Below, piece by piece: positions 1-9,126 of a stretch of 20,315 nucleotides of DNA. The translations under genes and the position numbers were made by a program. Below the pieces are notes generated by a model, which was not told the DNA's origin, searched no databases, and saw only the letters and a list, made by a program, of their open reading frames with translations. This DNA comes from Apostichopus parvimensis (taxonomy: Eukaryota; Echinodermata; Holothuroidea; Aspidochirotida; Stichopodidae). Where the stretch lies: contig KN885252.1 of NCBI GenBank assembly GCA_000934455.1, positions 17,651 to 37,965 of the forward strand, read 5' to 3'. Numbering within the stretch: the stretch's first letter is position 1; each line of letters opens with the position of its first letter.

Positions 1-1519
1 AAGTGATGGGGTTAGTGACATGGTAAGTGAATATGTCAGTGATGGGGTCAGTGACAGGGTTAGTTAATAGGTAAGTGATGGGTCAGGTGACAGGGTTAGT
101 GAATATGTAAATGATGGGGTCTGTGACAGGGTTAGTGAATATGTAGGTGATGTGGTCAGCTACATGGTTAGTGAATTGGTATGTGATAGGGTCAGGTGAC
201 AGGGTTAGTGAATATGTAGGTGATGGGGTCAGTGACAGGGTAAGTGAATATGTAAGTTAAAGGGTCAGTGAAAGGGTTTTTGAATATGTAAGTGATGACG
301 TCAGTAATATGGTTAGTGAATAGGTAAGTGATGGGGTCAGTGACATGGTTAGTGAATAGGTATGCGATGGGGTCAGTGATAGGGTAAGTGAATATGTAAC
401 TGATGGGGTCAGTGGCAGGGTTATTGAATAGGTAAGTGATGGGTCAGGTGACAGGGTTAGTGAATATGTAAGTGATGGGGTCAGTGACAGGGTTAGTGAA
501 TATTAAGGTGAGGGGGTCAGTGACAGGGTTAGTAAATATGTCAGTGATGGGGTCAGTGACAGGGTAAGTGAATTGGTAAGTGAAGGGTTCAGTGACATGG
601 TTTGTGAATATGTAAGTGATGGGGTCAGTGACAGGGTTAGTGAATAGGTATGTGTTGGGGTCAGTGACAGGGTTATTGAATAGTTATGTGATGGGTTCAG
701 TGACAGGGTAAGTGAATATGTAACTGATAGGGTCAGTGACATGGTTAGTGAATATTTAGGTGAGGGGTCAGTGACAGGGTTAGTAAATATGTAAGTGATG
801 GGGTCAGTGACAGGGTAAGTGAATTGGTTAGTGAAGGGTTTAGTGACATAGTTTGTGATCAGGTAAGTGATAGGGTCAGTGACAGGGTAAGTGAATTGGT
901 AAGTGAAGGGTTCAGTGACATGGTTTGTGAATAGGTAAGTGATAGGGTCAGTGACAGGGTTAGTTAATAGGTAAGTGATGGGGTCAGTGACAAAGTTAGT
1001 GACTAGGTAAGTGATGGGGTCAGTGACAGGGTTAGTGAATAGGCAAGTGATGGGGTCAGTGACAGGGTTATTGAATAGGTAAGTGATGGGTCAGGTGACA
1101 GGGTTAGTAAATAGGTAAGTGATGGGGTCAATGCTAAGGCTAGTGGATAGGTAAGTGATATCGTCAGCTACAGGGTAAGTGAATATATAGGTAGGTGATA
1201 GGGTCAGTGACAGGGTTAGTTAATAGGTAAGTGATGGGGTCAGTGACAGGGTTAGTGAATAGGTAAGTGATTAGTCAGGTGACAGGGTTAGTGAATAGGT
1301 AAGTGATGGGGTATGTGATAGGGTTAGTTAATTGGAAAGTTATGGAGTCAGTGATAGGGTTAGTGAATAGGTAAGTGATGGGTCAGTGACAGGGTTAGTG
1401 GATAGGTATGTGATAGGTTTAGTGAATAGGTAAGTGATGAGGTAAGTGATGGGGTAAGTGACAGGGTAAGTGAATAGGTAGTTGATGGGGTCAGAGACAT
1501 CGGTAGTGAATAGGTAAGG
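1..1519. repeat. 36-bp minisatellite built from three related 12-mers
   Basis: A tandem array fills the left edge of the window and ends abruptly at about 1519, where unique sequence begins. The unit is 36 bp and consists of three related 12-mers, typically GTGACAGGGTTA, GTGAATAGGTAA and GTGATGGGGTCA, all variants of GTGAnnnGGTnA. About 42 units are present. Copies differ by point changes and by local reshuffling, such as GGGTCAGGTGACAGG in place of GGGGTCAGTGACAGG, which keeps the length. Because 36 is a multiple of three, the minus strand reads as long Ser-Leu-Thr rich open frames, which I regard as an artefact of the period. The array begins before the window. It lies downstream of the last receptor exon I can place, so it may be intronic. 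Confidence 0.97.
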
Positions 1520-1678
1520 AAAATGATAAAGGAGACCTGACACAGTATCGTATTATTTTCTAGGTAACTTTAACCTAATCATGAATAATGATTAATACTA
1601 TAAATTAATCGTAACATCAAATCAAAGCTAAGGCAAATGCACAAAAACATTAATCTACGTAGTGTAAACTGAACTCAC

Positions 1679-1726
1679 CAGTCTAATGTAGTTTTCTTCA
1701 GTGAGATCAGTTTTGCCGATTTTGTG
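1679..1726 (-). CDS. Predicted 48-bp exon of the NLR gene (C-terminal tail)
   Basis: On the minus strand a strong acceptor (TTTTTTTCCAG, AG at 1728-1727) opens a 48-base segment that closes at a strong donor, CTG|GTGAGT (GT at 1678-1677). It reads without stop as 16 codons, HKIGKTDLTEENYIRL, and begins and ends in phase 0. The preceding exon candidate (2108-2050) also ends in phase 0, so the two join cleanly. I do not recognise the peptide. It contains a tyrosine in an acidic setting (EENYIRL), but calling that a signalling site would be a guess. The following exon would lie beyond the minisatellite or outside the window. That this exon belongs to the receptor gene is inferred from strand and phase only. 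Confidence 0.5.
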
Positions 1727-2049
1727 CTGGAAAAAAATTAAAACAAATATAAAACAAGATCAAGACAGCCGGGCGTAAAGCTACTTCTATCTTCATGCGA
1801 GTACACTTGAACACTAATATTTCTATTTACACTGGTGCGTTGATGTCAACCTAAAGAATTGTTTAAAATCTAGAAAAATCAACGCAATGTGATTCGGACA
1901 AAAATCCACTAGGGAAATTCTGACAGAGAGAAATTTGACACAGTGGAAAAAATGATGTAATGTTCTTTCATAAAATGATGAAAATAATTCATGAATCATA
2001 AAGTAAGTCACGTTATTGATATTTTGTTACTATGTAAACTGATCCATAC

Positions 2050-2108
2050 CTGCCAAGTACCAGAGTTGAGATTCAAACGATACCAAACTTCTGATGGATA
2101 CCATAAAA
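2050..2108 (-). CDS. Predicted 59-bp exon of the NLR gene (C-terminal tail)
   Basis: The minus strand shows an acceptor CATCTCTTTTCAG (AG at 2110-2109) and a donor TGGCAG|GTATGG (GT at 2049-2048) around 59 bases. In the frame that joins the next exon it reads LWYPSEVWYRLNLNSGTWQ, rich in Trp and Tyr, with no stop. It takes one base from the preceding exon and ends in phase 0. Another frame is also open but would hit a stop in the next exon, which favours this one. Function unknown. The peptide looks like folded protein rather than random translation. Assignment to the receptor gene rests on strand, spacing and phase. Confidence 0.5.
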
Positions 2109-2209
2109 CTGAAAAGAGATGAAAATGTTTTAAATTTAGTAGAATAACTTATTTTCTAAAGACCATCCTTTAGATCCTCAGCAGAAAACTGTATTCGTAC
2201 AATTACAGG

Positions 2210-2256
2210 TGACGTCATACCAAGTATCTGACGGCATACAAAGCACAATGACGTCA
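2210..2256. promoter_or_regulatory. Pair of TGACGTCA (CRE/ATF-type) octamers
   Basis: The palindrome TGACGTCA occurs at 2210-2217 and 2249-2256, with a third copy at 2554-2561. This octamer is the known binding site of CREB/ATF bZIP factors. Here the sites lie in predicted introns near the 3' part of the receptor model. Whether they act as an enhancer cannot be told from sequence. Confidence 0.3.
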
Positions 2257-2531
2257 CACCTACCTGTCATGATTTACTTAACCTCAAACACTAGATAACA
2301 CAACCATCGGTATATATACACTAATCAATTTTTTACGTATTTAATTCCGTGTAGATTTCTTAAAGGGTGTTAAATAATTAGAGGGATGCTAGTCATTGTT
2401 AAAGTAAAGAATACATTACAAATGAAAAACTACACGTTTGTTACCAGTGTCAATGTAACTAGTATAAGTATGTTGTTATTATAAAATGTATATTCAGATA
2501 AAGTATTATTTTTCATTATTTTATCAATTAC

Positions 2532-2608
2532 TATCAACATTATTTTCATTTAATGACGTCAATGTCGCACGACGATGAAATCCGACGGGTAACAACGAAT
2601 AGTTAAAT
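2532..2608 (-). CDS. Possible exon of the NLR gene, weak donor
   Basis: A strong minus-strand acceptor (TTTTTGTCTCCACAG, AG at 2610-2609) is followed by an open stretch in the phase left by the candidate exon at 3481-3281. It reads FNYSLLPVGFHRRATLTSLN and on to ENNVD. The only donor that keeps the frame is modest (GATA|GTAATT, GT at 2531-2530), leaving phase 1, which matches the start of the exon at 2108. The acceptor is convincing. The donor and the coding status are not. Confidence 0.3.
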
Positions 2609-2808
2609 CTGTGGAGACAAAAACATCGAAAATAGAACAATGATTTAACTTTGAATTTCCTGCGATTTAAATTGTTGTTTTGTAAACTTGGGAATTACCA
2701 ACAACTACTACCATTGAATCCAGGGTCTTTAGTACAGGTTTGTACCAGGGATTCTGTATGTACGAGCATTAACAAGATGATACATCAGCCCAGTAGAGTA
2801 GGTCCTGA

Positions 2809-3262
2809 ACATGGGCGTAGGAACCCAATTTGAATTGGTGGGGGGGGGGGGTTGTAACGATTTACCTGAAAATGTAATCAATATGGAAGGGCGTACTGGT
2901 GAAGCCCCTTTCACCTTTGAACTTTGAATTCGTTATTAGGAATACCACTAGTGATATTTTTAATAACATCGTCTTGGACAGAGAAGAAAAGCATGGAATG
3001 CGAACTGTGTCAAAACTCCACAACATTAATATCAGGTTATAATCAGGCAAGCTTAGAACGTTAGTCTAAGTAACAGAGGGTGGGTTTTGTACGGAACCAA
3101 TGATTCCCACCAAAAATATTATTGCAGTTTGTTTTTTGTGGCAGTGCTTGAAGCAATAGCAGCATATTGTCTGAATTTCAGTGAAATGTCTTCTTGTTAT
3201 TTTTGTTTTTGGGGGGAGGGGAGGGGGCTACAGTCCCCTCTCCTCCGGCTCCTTCGCCTATG
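2809..3262. mobile_element. Probable degenerate non-autonomous DNA transposon
   Basis: The left end CATGGGCGTAGGAACC (from 2809) and the right end GGCTCCTTCGCCTATG (to 3262) are imperfect inverted repeats. Both flank G- or C-rich blocks: a 12-base G run at 2840-2851, and GGGGAGGGGAGGGGG near 3213. Outside the ends both flanks carry TCCTG (left GTCCTGAA, right ATCCTGGC), which could be a decayed 8-bp target duplication. No transposase-like frame is visible. The terminal wording resembles, but is not identical to, the better-preserved element at 14419-15101. In the gene model it lies in an intron, with its right end 18 bases from a predicted donor. Confidence 0.4.
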
Positions 3263-3280
3263 ATCCTGGCGGTAACTTAC

Positions 3281-3481
3281 CCATCAAAAGGAGTATGATA
3301 TTCTTTGAGAGGACTGGGGTATGACCTACCGGAAGTGATGCCATCACTACCAAAACTAACGAGAGAAGGCGCATATAGGGGAGTTGAAGCATTCGTAGTA
3401 TTCGTATACTTTACAAATGCCCCGAAGTCAATAACTAATGTAATCATCAATTTTGACATAACTATGTCAGTGAATCGCAAT
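3281..3481 (-). CDS. Possible exon of the NLR gene, strong donor
   Basis: The minus strand has an ideal donor, GATGG|GTAAGT (GT at 3280-3279), ending an open frame that reads ...SGRSYPSPLKEYHTPFD and leaves phase 2. The 5' boundary is uncertain. An AG at 3483-3482 (ATGCAATGACAG) gives a phase-2 start that continues the LRR exon ending at 4398 as TVR|LRFTD. A second AG at 3410-3409 gives a phase-0 start that would fit the alternative donor at 4403. Neither acceptor has a strong pyrimidine tract. The peptide is rich in Ser, Pro and Tyr and I do not recognise it. A second frame across the same bases is also open, so the reading is not settled. Confidence 0.35.
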
Positions 3482-3699
3482 CTGTCATTGCATATTCTTG
3501 TAAAACCTTTCGTAATTCCAAAAGACAGGAGTCATACAGCGTACTTCTTGAACAAAATGATTTTGGATACACAGTTATCTACTGGTGGACTTGCCTGCGG
3601 TGTTGTCCTTTCCTTGTACTCTTACTACTCACGTCCACAGGTGCTTTTATTAATGATGAACTAAGAATGCTTATTCAAAGAACAACTTGAAATTAGATA

Positions 3700-4286
3700 C
3701 ATTTATCTACGGCATTTCTTTATCCACTACTCCATGTTACACCGGTCTAAATACACTTATCTGCGGCATTTCTTTATCTACTACGCCGTGTTACACCGGT
3801 CTACATACATTTATCTACGGTATTTCGTTATCTACTACTCCATTTTACACCGGTCTGCATACATTTATCTGAGCATTTGTTTATCCACTACTCCATGTTA
3901 CACCGGTTTACATACATTAATCTACGGCATTTCTTTATTTACTACTCCATGTTACACCGGTCTACATACATTTATCTACGGCATCTCTTTATCTACTCCT
4001 CCATGTTACATCGGTCTACATACATTTATCTGCGGCATTTTTTTATTTACTACTCCATGTTACACCGGTTTACATACATTTATCTACGTCATTTCTTTAT
4101 CCACTACTCCATGTTTCACCGGTCTACATGCATTTATATACGGCATTTCTTTATCTACTACTCCATGTTACACCGTTTACATACATTTATCTACGGCATT
4201 TCTTTATCCACTACTCCATGTTACATCGGTCTACATACATTTATCTACGGCATTTCTTTATCTACTACTCCATGTTACACCGGTCC
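3700..4286. repeat. 54-bp minisatellite, 11 copies
   Basis: Eleven head-to-tail copies of a 54-bp unit start at about 3700, 3754, 3808, 3862, 3915, 3969, 4023, 4077, 4131, 4184 and 4238. The last copy is cut short. Landmarks in each unit are CATTTATCTACGGCATTTC, CTACTCCATGTTACACCGGT and CTACATA. Two copies carry a one-base deletion (near 3872 and 4174), which shifts phase and breaks the plus-strand open frame that the 18-codon period would otherwise give. In the gene model the array lies in the intron after the LRR exon. Confidence 0.97.
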
Positions 4287-4397
4287 ACTCAGTCTTTATT
4301 TAGCCTCAAGAGAAACACTCCAAGAGAGTTCCCTTCGACAGACCGCGACAGACACAATGTACTTGTTATAAATAAGACCTTCAAGATGCATATTTAC

Positions 4398-4606
4398 CTT
4401 ACTGTTTTCAGTTTTTCACACTTTGCTATAAAGCTGAAGATGCCATCCAACTCAATTTCTGTCATTTCGTGTCCGTTTTGCTCAAACCAAAGTTGCTCAA
4501 CGTTCTCTAGTATTGGAATACGAAGTTGAGATTTAAGAACAATATGACTGGTTAAGACATCTACTGACTGGAAAGACTCAAAGAGATATAAACTTGAAAC
4601 TGGTAT
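4398..4606 (-). CDS. NLR gene exon: LRR-like segment following the NACHT exon
   Basis: This exon follows the NACHT exon across a 310-bp intron. The acceptor is TTTTTTCATTACAG (AG at 4608-4607) and the exon opens in phase 0, matching the phase-0 end of the NACHT exon. It reads IPVSSLYLFESFQSVDV, then a stretch ending LENVEQLWFEQNG, HEMTEIELDGIFSFIA and KCEKLKTV. The spaced leucines and the C..LKTV ending look like the first strand-helix unit of a leucine-rich repeat. The run from IPVSSLYL through EMTE to CEKLK resembles the linker that follows NACHT in echinoderm NLRs as I remember them. Two donors are possible: AAG|GTAAAT after 4398 (better consensus, phase 2) or ACA|GTAAGG after 4403 (phase 0). 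LRRs in NLRs usually sense ligand or restrain the NACHT module. Only one unit is visible here. Confidence 0.8.
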
Positions 4607-4916
4607 CTGTAATGAAAAAATAAGTAGAACGATTATTAATAGTATTTTCATTGATTATATGAATAATCATCAATCAACTGTTAAGTTTACTGAATATTCA
4701 TATCTGATATGTGGCACAATAATTGCAGTTTAACATTGTCCAAGTTCCTTTCATAATTGTGGAGCACTTTAAATCCCCTGATCTTTAACAACGTGATGTT
4801 TTCGAAATTATAATTCGTTCTGTGAAATCACATGATCAGAATCGATACATTTGAGTTGTTCATGTGCACATAATAAATGCTCGTGTTCAGAATGGTGAAT
4901 TTACTCTATACTATAC

Positions 4917-6448
4917 CTTTTCTCTAGCAGCGATGTTTATCAGTTGTAAAACAGATCTCTGTATCACCCTAGTATCTTGGTTCCTCATCTGTAATGTTCT
5001 GGAACAGATTTCCCTCAGGTTGTCTTTCATGCCATCTACCTTTCCACGTTGTTCAAGTATACACAACATCACAAAGACATCTCCACATTCTATAAGGCTC
5101 AGATAATCTAATATGTGTTTTGCACATGCAGAATTTAATCCACACGCAAATCGGTAAAGGTACTGGAAGGTAAAAGGATCCAAGTCCTCTAATATTTCGA
5201 GTCCTTCGTCTCCATCAGACTTAATATCGGGATCATCAACCTTAGCGATGACGTCAGCCAAATAATGAGCAGCGTACCAATCACAGTAAAGGTTATGATA
5301 AAATTTGATAATTGTAATGACTTCAAAATTTGATAGAGTTTCTTCAGTTTGGTTTGATATTCTTTCCTCCTCTCGTAATATCCCAATGCATAGGAAAGTT
5401 TCAATGAAAGATTTTCCAATCTCTTTGAAAAGTAAATCTTTCTTCCACTGAAGACTTTCTGATTGTAACTGAAGACCCTGAAACGAAAGTCTATTAAACT
5501 CCTTGTTGTGTTTCTCACTCGTTACAAAGCCGCTGTCCATATTTGCATATTCCATCTTATTATCAAAATGACTATGAAGAGAGCTGATCACGTGACTGAA
5601 GAAACTGGTTATGGAGGCACAATGCAAAAGTTCACTTTTAGTCTCATGAGAGAGGTGAGCGTACGTAACAAAGATTAGAGGGACCTGATAGAATTCATAG
5701 AGGATTGAAGTACTTGGAAGCCATTCCTTGATAACATTCAGTGTTTCATCATCATTACCTAATGTTAATACTTCACGCACGTACCTTTCCTGTGTTTCAG
5801 TACTAAATCCCGTTAATCTTACACGGTTAGTCCAATCAACACATTCTTGAGGTATTTTACCTGATCGTGTTGTAACAATAAGTTTACATTTCGGTAAGAT
5901 TATTTTCTTGATGATATTCATGAAATGATTTGATAGGCTGTGGTGAGGGTACTCGTCAATCCCATCTAGAACAATCATTAAAGAGGTTTCTGCTTCACTA
6001 AGTATTTCTTCAATATCATCAATAGAAAATTTAGAGTCTTTGGATAAAACGAAACATTTAATAGCCTCATAAATAGACGACACACCTGATAATTGTCTCA
6101 TCTTAACTACAATCAATATGTCTACGTCACACAGACAAGATTCCACGTCATGATCACACCACTCATACGTGAGTTGTAAGGTTAGGAATGATTTACCGGA
6201 CCCTGGTTCACCTTCAATAATCCATCGGTTATCTTCCATTTCATTTTTGTTAAAAATGTCTTTGTAAGAATCTAGTTTCTGCCAGCGATGTTGATGTTTA
6301 GTCTGATCTTTAGAGAGATATTCAACTCCTCCCTCGAGAAACAAACGTTGGACTGGGTATTGTTTCTCCAAGAAAGGGATTGGTCGAATTGAACGATATG
6401 AATATTCATATTCCGTTTTCAGCTCTGCTTTGAATTGCTCCATACGGT
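4917..6448 (-). CDS. NACHT-domain NOD-like receptor, main exon
   Basis: One intact 1532-base exon encodes the nucleotide-binding core of a cytoplasmic NOD-like receptor. The acceptor is TTTGCCTTTCTCAG (AG at 6450-6449) and the donor AAAAG|GTATAG (GT at 4916-4915). Counting from the ATG at 7270, the P-loop GEPGSGKS is at residues 112-119 and Walker B LMIVLDGIDEY at 189-199. The sensor TTR is at 225-227. LTGFSTETQERYV (244-256) begins the winged-helix part, and the conserved Pro of the YQVPL segment is near 289. FYHNLYCDWYAAHYLAD (415-431) is the NLR-typical F.H...EWYAA motif with Cys-Asp in place of the usual Glu. A helical RFACGL region follows. Before the P-loop sits the linker IRPIPFLEKQ and FLEGGVEYL, typical of invertebrate NLRs. 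NACHT proteins oligomerise on ATP binding to signal in innate immunity. No stops or frameshifts interrupt the 510 codons, so it is probably functional. Confidence 0.93.
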
Positions 6449-6843
6449 CTGAGAAAGGCAAATTAAAGGAAATAAGAAACCATATCATCGTCGAAAATCA
6501 AACTCTATATTTCATATGAATAACAGGATATGAAATTACAGAGGAAGTTATTTTACATCAACAGGTTTGTTCAGGAAATGAAGAAAAAAACATATGCAAA
6601 TGAGTAGGGAGAGGGAGGTGGTCGGGACGTTTTAACTAGTTGGTTTGTACAAAGGGTACCACTTAACCAATACAGAATGTTCATAACATTTACTATACTG
6701 TATTATGTGACATTTCTTCTGCTATAATGCCCTACTGGGGATAATGTGTCGTTTAGAAAAGTTTAGAACCGAATATCTGTTCAGAATAGGACCAGTAACA
6801 CCAATTTCCATCCACATATAACCACTGTTATATAGGGCTCGCA

Positions 6844-6869
6844 GCAATGTACCAGTCATTGTACATTGC
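6844..6869. repeat. Perfect 9-bp inverted repeat with 8-bp loop
   Basis: GCAATGTAC (6844-6852) and GTACATTGC (6861-6869) are exact reverse complements around an 8-base loop. An outer pair, TAGGGC at 6833 and GCCCTA at 6889, makes a wider interrupted foldback. It lies in the predicted intron before the NACHT exon. It could be the core of a small foldback element; no target duplication was found. Confidence 0.5.
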
Positions 6870-7173
6870 TTTGCAGACATCGATGAATGCCCTACCATTA
6901 CTTTGAATAAGCGTAGGAGCCAACCAAAATAACAATAATAAGATTGTTATTGAGCGTACACTTATGGAAGGTAGATGTAAATATCGTGAAAACGTATCCA
7001 TTCACAACTACTGAGGAGGGGGTGGGGGGGGGGCGTAACTATGGTAGAAGTAAACGTGCTCCTCGCCAGAAGTACATCGAGCTTTTGTAAATCCTTAAAC
7101 TTCTTCGTCAAACTGTTGATGGATATCAGGGAAACTGCTCAATGGATTTGATCATCTGTAAATCTAAACCTAC

Positions 7174-7281
7174 TTTTAAGTATGCCCTCTTCCAAGTTTG
7201 GTGTTACTAGAGGATCGGACGCAGCGGCTGCATCCTCCTGCCCATCTTCTTCTTTTGATTTTCTGTCCATTATAAATGTTC
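7174..7281 (-). CDS. NLR gene 5' exon with likely start codon
   Basis: The ATG at 7270-7268 has a favourable context (A at -3, G at +4: ATAATGGAC) and opens 32 codons. They begin MDRKSKEEDGQEDAAAASDP and end EEGILK. The exon closes at AAAA|GTAGGT (GT at 7173-7172), leaving one base that completes a codon with the first two bases of the NACHT exon, giving K-N-R-M-E-Q. An in-frame TAA lies eight codons upstream of the ATG. A possible acceptor (ACATCAG, AG at 7283-7282) would also let this exon continue an earlier one in phase 1, giving GTFIM before the Asp. The peptide is acidic and Ala-rich. No CARD, death or pyrin-like fold is apparent, unlike many NLR N-termini. Confidence 0.65.
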
Positions 7282-7410
7282 CTGATGTACGTTAGACGTA
7301 ATTGCTGCGGAGTTTCAGATGTAAATCATGGAAACCATTGAGTCAGTTGTAAAATTAAATCCACCTGAGTCAATTTAGGTGAAAACAACGATTCAGAGAT
7401 ATTTATGTAA

Positions 7411-7556
7411 CATCTGTCTCTAATTCCTTGATTCTGCTGTTCAAAATAATACATATAATTCCATACTTTGCCAAACCTATATTTTATTCCTTTTTCCTGC
7501 TACTCGTTATATTGAATAGTATTCCATAGTATGTAAAACTGATCACTATATCACTA
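7411..7556. repeat. Degenerate AT-rich tandem repeat, left of the LINE
   Basis: Two diverged units of roughly 65-75 bp share landmarks such as CTGTCTCTAATTCCTTG, CTACTCGTTAT and TATAATTCCATA. The same family continues to the right of the LINE fragment at 8803-9060, so the retroelement lies inside the array. The segment 7429-7467 is nearly identical (38 of 39 by eye) to 8803-8841. Confidence 0.7.
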
Positions 7557-8802
7557 TTATTATTTTTTAAATTTTATTTTATTGTCATCTATCAGTGCAG
7601 AAGCACTGCTTTCCAGAGGAGCACTCAATACAAGATAAATATACAATATTATGCAGTAGAAAAACGATAAACATCCAAAAGCACAAAAAGGACGGCAAAA
7701 AGATAGACAAACAAATGTCAGACATCTAAACTATATTAGTCTTCATATTGCGTTTAAAAATATTAACATGTGGCAAGCATTTAAAATTTGGGGGAAGACT
7801 GTTGCAACGACCTGCCTCCAGGAAATTTAAAGGACCTATTACCATTCCCAGATCTAACAGGAGCAAGTAAAACATTATTAGATTAGCTATATCTAGTTAT
7901 GAACGAATGGCTATCTCTCAGTAGAATTGTATCAGTAAGGTAATCTGAAGCCACATCTATAATTAGAATATTCCTGAAATATAATGCACGTTGACGGACA
8001 TTTAGCCACCTCAATTCAGCAAAAAAATATCTGTAATATGCAAATCCCGAAGCTCTCACCCCAGGACTAATCTAGCTGCACGATTTTGAAGAACCTGAAC
8101 CCGGTTAACACATTTGTTCGTCGCCGTAGTCCAAACGGCAGAACAATAATCAATATGGGGTACAAATAGAGCGTTGTACAGAGTATTACGTGTATGCCGG
8201 TCAACGCACCAACTAAGTCTTTTTAGAATACCCAGTTTCTGTGATATTTTTGCAGTAATATCTTTGTCAATATCTTTTTCCCATTTAAAAAAGGGGTCGA
8301 ACCACATTCCAAGGAATTTGTATACATACACATTTTCAAGAATATCATTATCAAGCTTTACATTGAGGGGATTAACATTTTTTATAATTTGAGAAGAGCC
8401 AAATGTCATATCCTTGGTTTTAGAAGCATTAACAGAAACAGCTTCCAGGTCCAAATTTACGACCCTTTTAATATCTAATTTGTATTTGAACGATACATGA
8501 TGGCAGTATCATCGGCAAAAAGAAAACCTTACAATTCTAAACTAAGTTAGGAAGGTCATTAATAAAAATGATCAATTATAAGTGGACCTAATATGGATCC
8601 CTGGGGTTCACCAATTGTAACAGGTCTTGCATCAGATTTAACCCCATCGATAATAGTAGTTAGTTCTCTATTTGTCATATAATTAGAGAACCGGGCCAGC
8701 TCATTATTCCGTATCCCATAATATGGTAATTTACGCAGAAGAATATCATGGTTGACTGTATCAAAGGCCTTTTTTTGGTCCAAAAACACAGCACCAGTGA
8801 TA
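7557..8802 (-). mobile_element. 5'-truncated, frameshifted LINE (non-LTR retrotransposon) fragment
   Basis: The minus strand carries the 3' part of a non-LTR retrotransposon reverse transcriptase, apparently of the CR1/jockey-like group. Motifs in order are QKKAFDTVNHDILL and GEPQGSILGPL (frame ending at 8559), then FADDTA with the catalytic Asp pair at 8519-8502 in a shifted frame. After that come NASKTKDM, YKFLGMWFDPFFKWEKDI, the segment around PHIDYCSAVW and NRAARLVLG (8454-8056). A further frameshift at about 8056 leads to ELRWLNVRQRAL. Sequence between FADDTA and SKTKDM seems shortened. The endonuclease and the N-terminal half of the RT are absent. The 3' end has a perfect hairpin (CAGTGC/GCACTG at 7593-7608), then AATAAAATAAAA and a short TAA-rich tail. 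It is dead, and lies in predicted intron 1 of the receptor model, on the same strand. Confidence 0.93.
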
Positions 8803-9060
8803 TGATTCTGCTGTTCATAATAATACATATAATTCCATACTATATAACACTAATTTTATATTCCTTGTTCCTTCAACTCGTTATAATGAATATAATTTCA
8901 TAATATGTAATACCGATTGCTATGTCTTATAATGTAGTATAATTCCTTACTATATAAAATCTGTCTCTAATTCCTTGTTCCTATACTACTCGTTATAATG
9001 CATATAATTCCATCATATGCACGGTACTATATATCTGTCCCCCTGGTTCCTGTTACTCAT
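8803..9060. repeat. Degenerate AT-rich tandem repeat, right of the LINE
   Basis: About four diverged units repeat the words ATTCCTTGTTCCT, ACTCGTTATAATG and TATAATTCCAT, at roughly 8803-8846, 8847-8925, 8940-9030 and a weak last unit to about 9060. The first unit is almost identical to 7429-7467 on the other side of the LINE, while the other units are clearly more diverged. Confidence 0.7.
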
Positions 9061-9126
9061 AATAGCCTAATGCAGTTATAGACCTAGCTCTATATGATGT
9101 GTCATGTTTCCCATTAAAATACTCAC

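Noticed and set aside
1..1519. Interstitial telomere-like repeat, because of GGGTTA words
   Set aside because: The words occur once per 36 bp inside GTGAnnnGGTnA units and never as consecutive TTAGGG copies.
503..1543. Minus-strand open frames reading as Ser-Leu-Thr repeats
   Set aside because: They follow directly from a tandem period divisible by three; no non-repeat coding flanks them.
3305..3664. 119-codon plus-strand frame
   Set aside because: No recognisable motifs, and it overlaps a minus-strand candidate exon with a consensus donor, so it is probably an antisense shadow.
1..4286. CRISPR-like array
   Set aside because: The repeats are contiguous without unique spacers, and the window is eukaryotic.
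3687..4529. Plus-strand open frames with an 18-residue repeat (FIYGISLSTTPCYTGLHT)
   Set aside because: Several frames of the same 54-bp minisatellite are open at once, single-base deletions shift the frame between copies, and the frames end in unrelated sequence.
4607..4651. Hydrophobic start MKILLIIVLLIFSLQ as a signal peptide for the LRR exon
   Set aside because: These bases form the pyrimidine-rich intron end (TTTTTTCATTACAG), and phase-0 splicing from the NACHT exon enters at 4606, so the hydrophobic run is translated intron.
5189..5518. 109-codon minus-strand frame overlapping the NACHT exon
   Set aside because: Lies wholly within the NLR exon in another frame; shadow.
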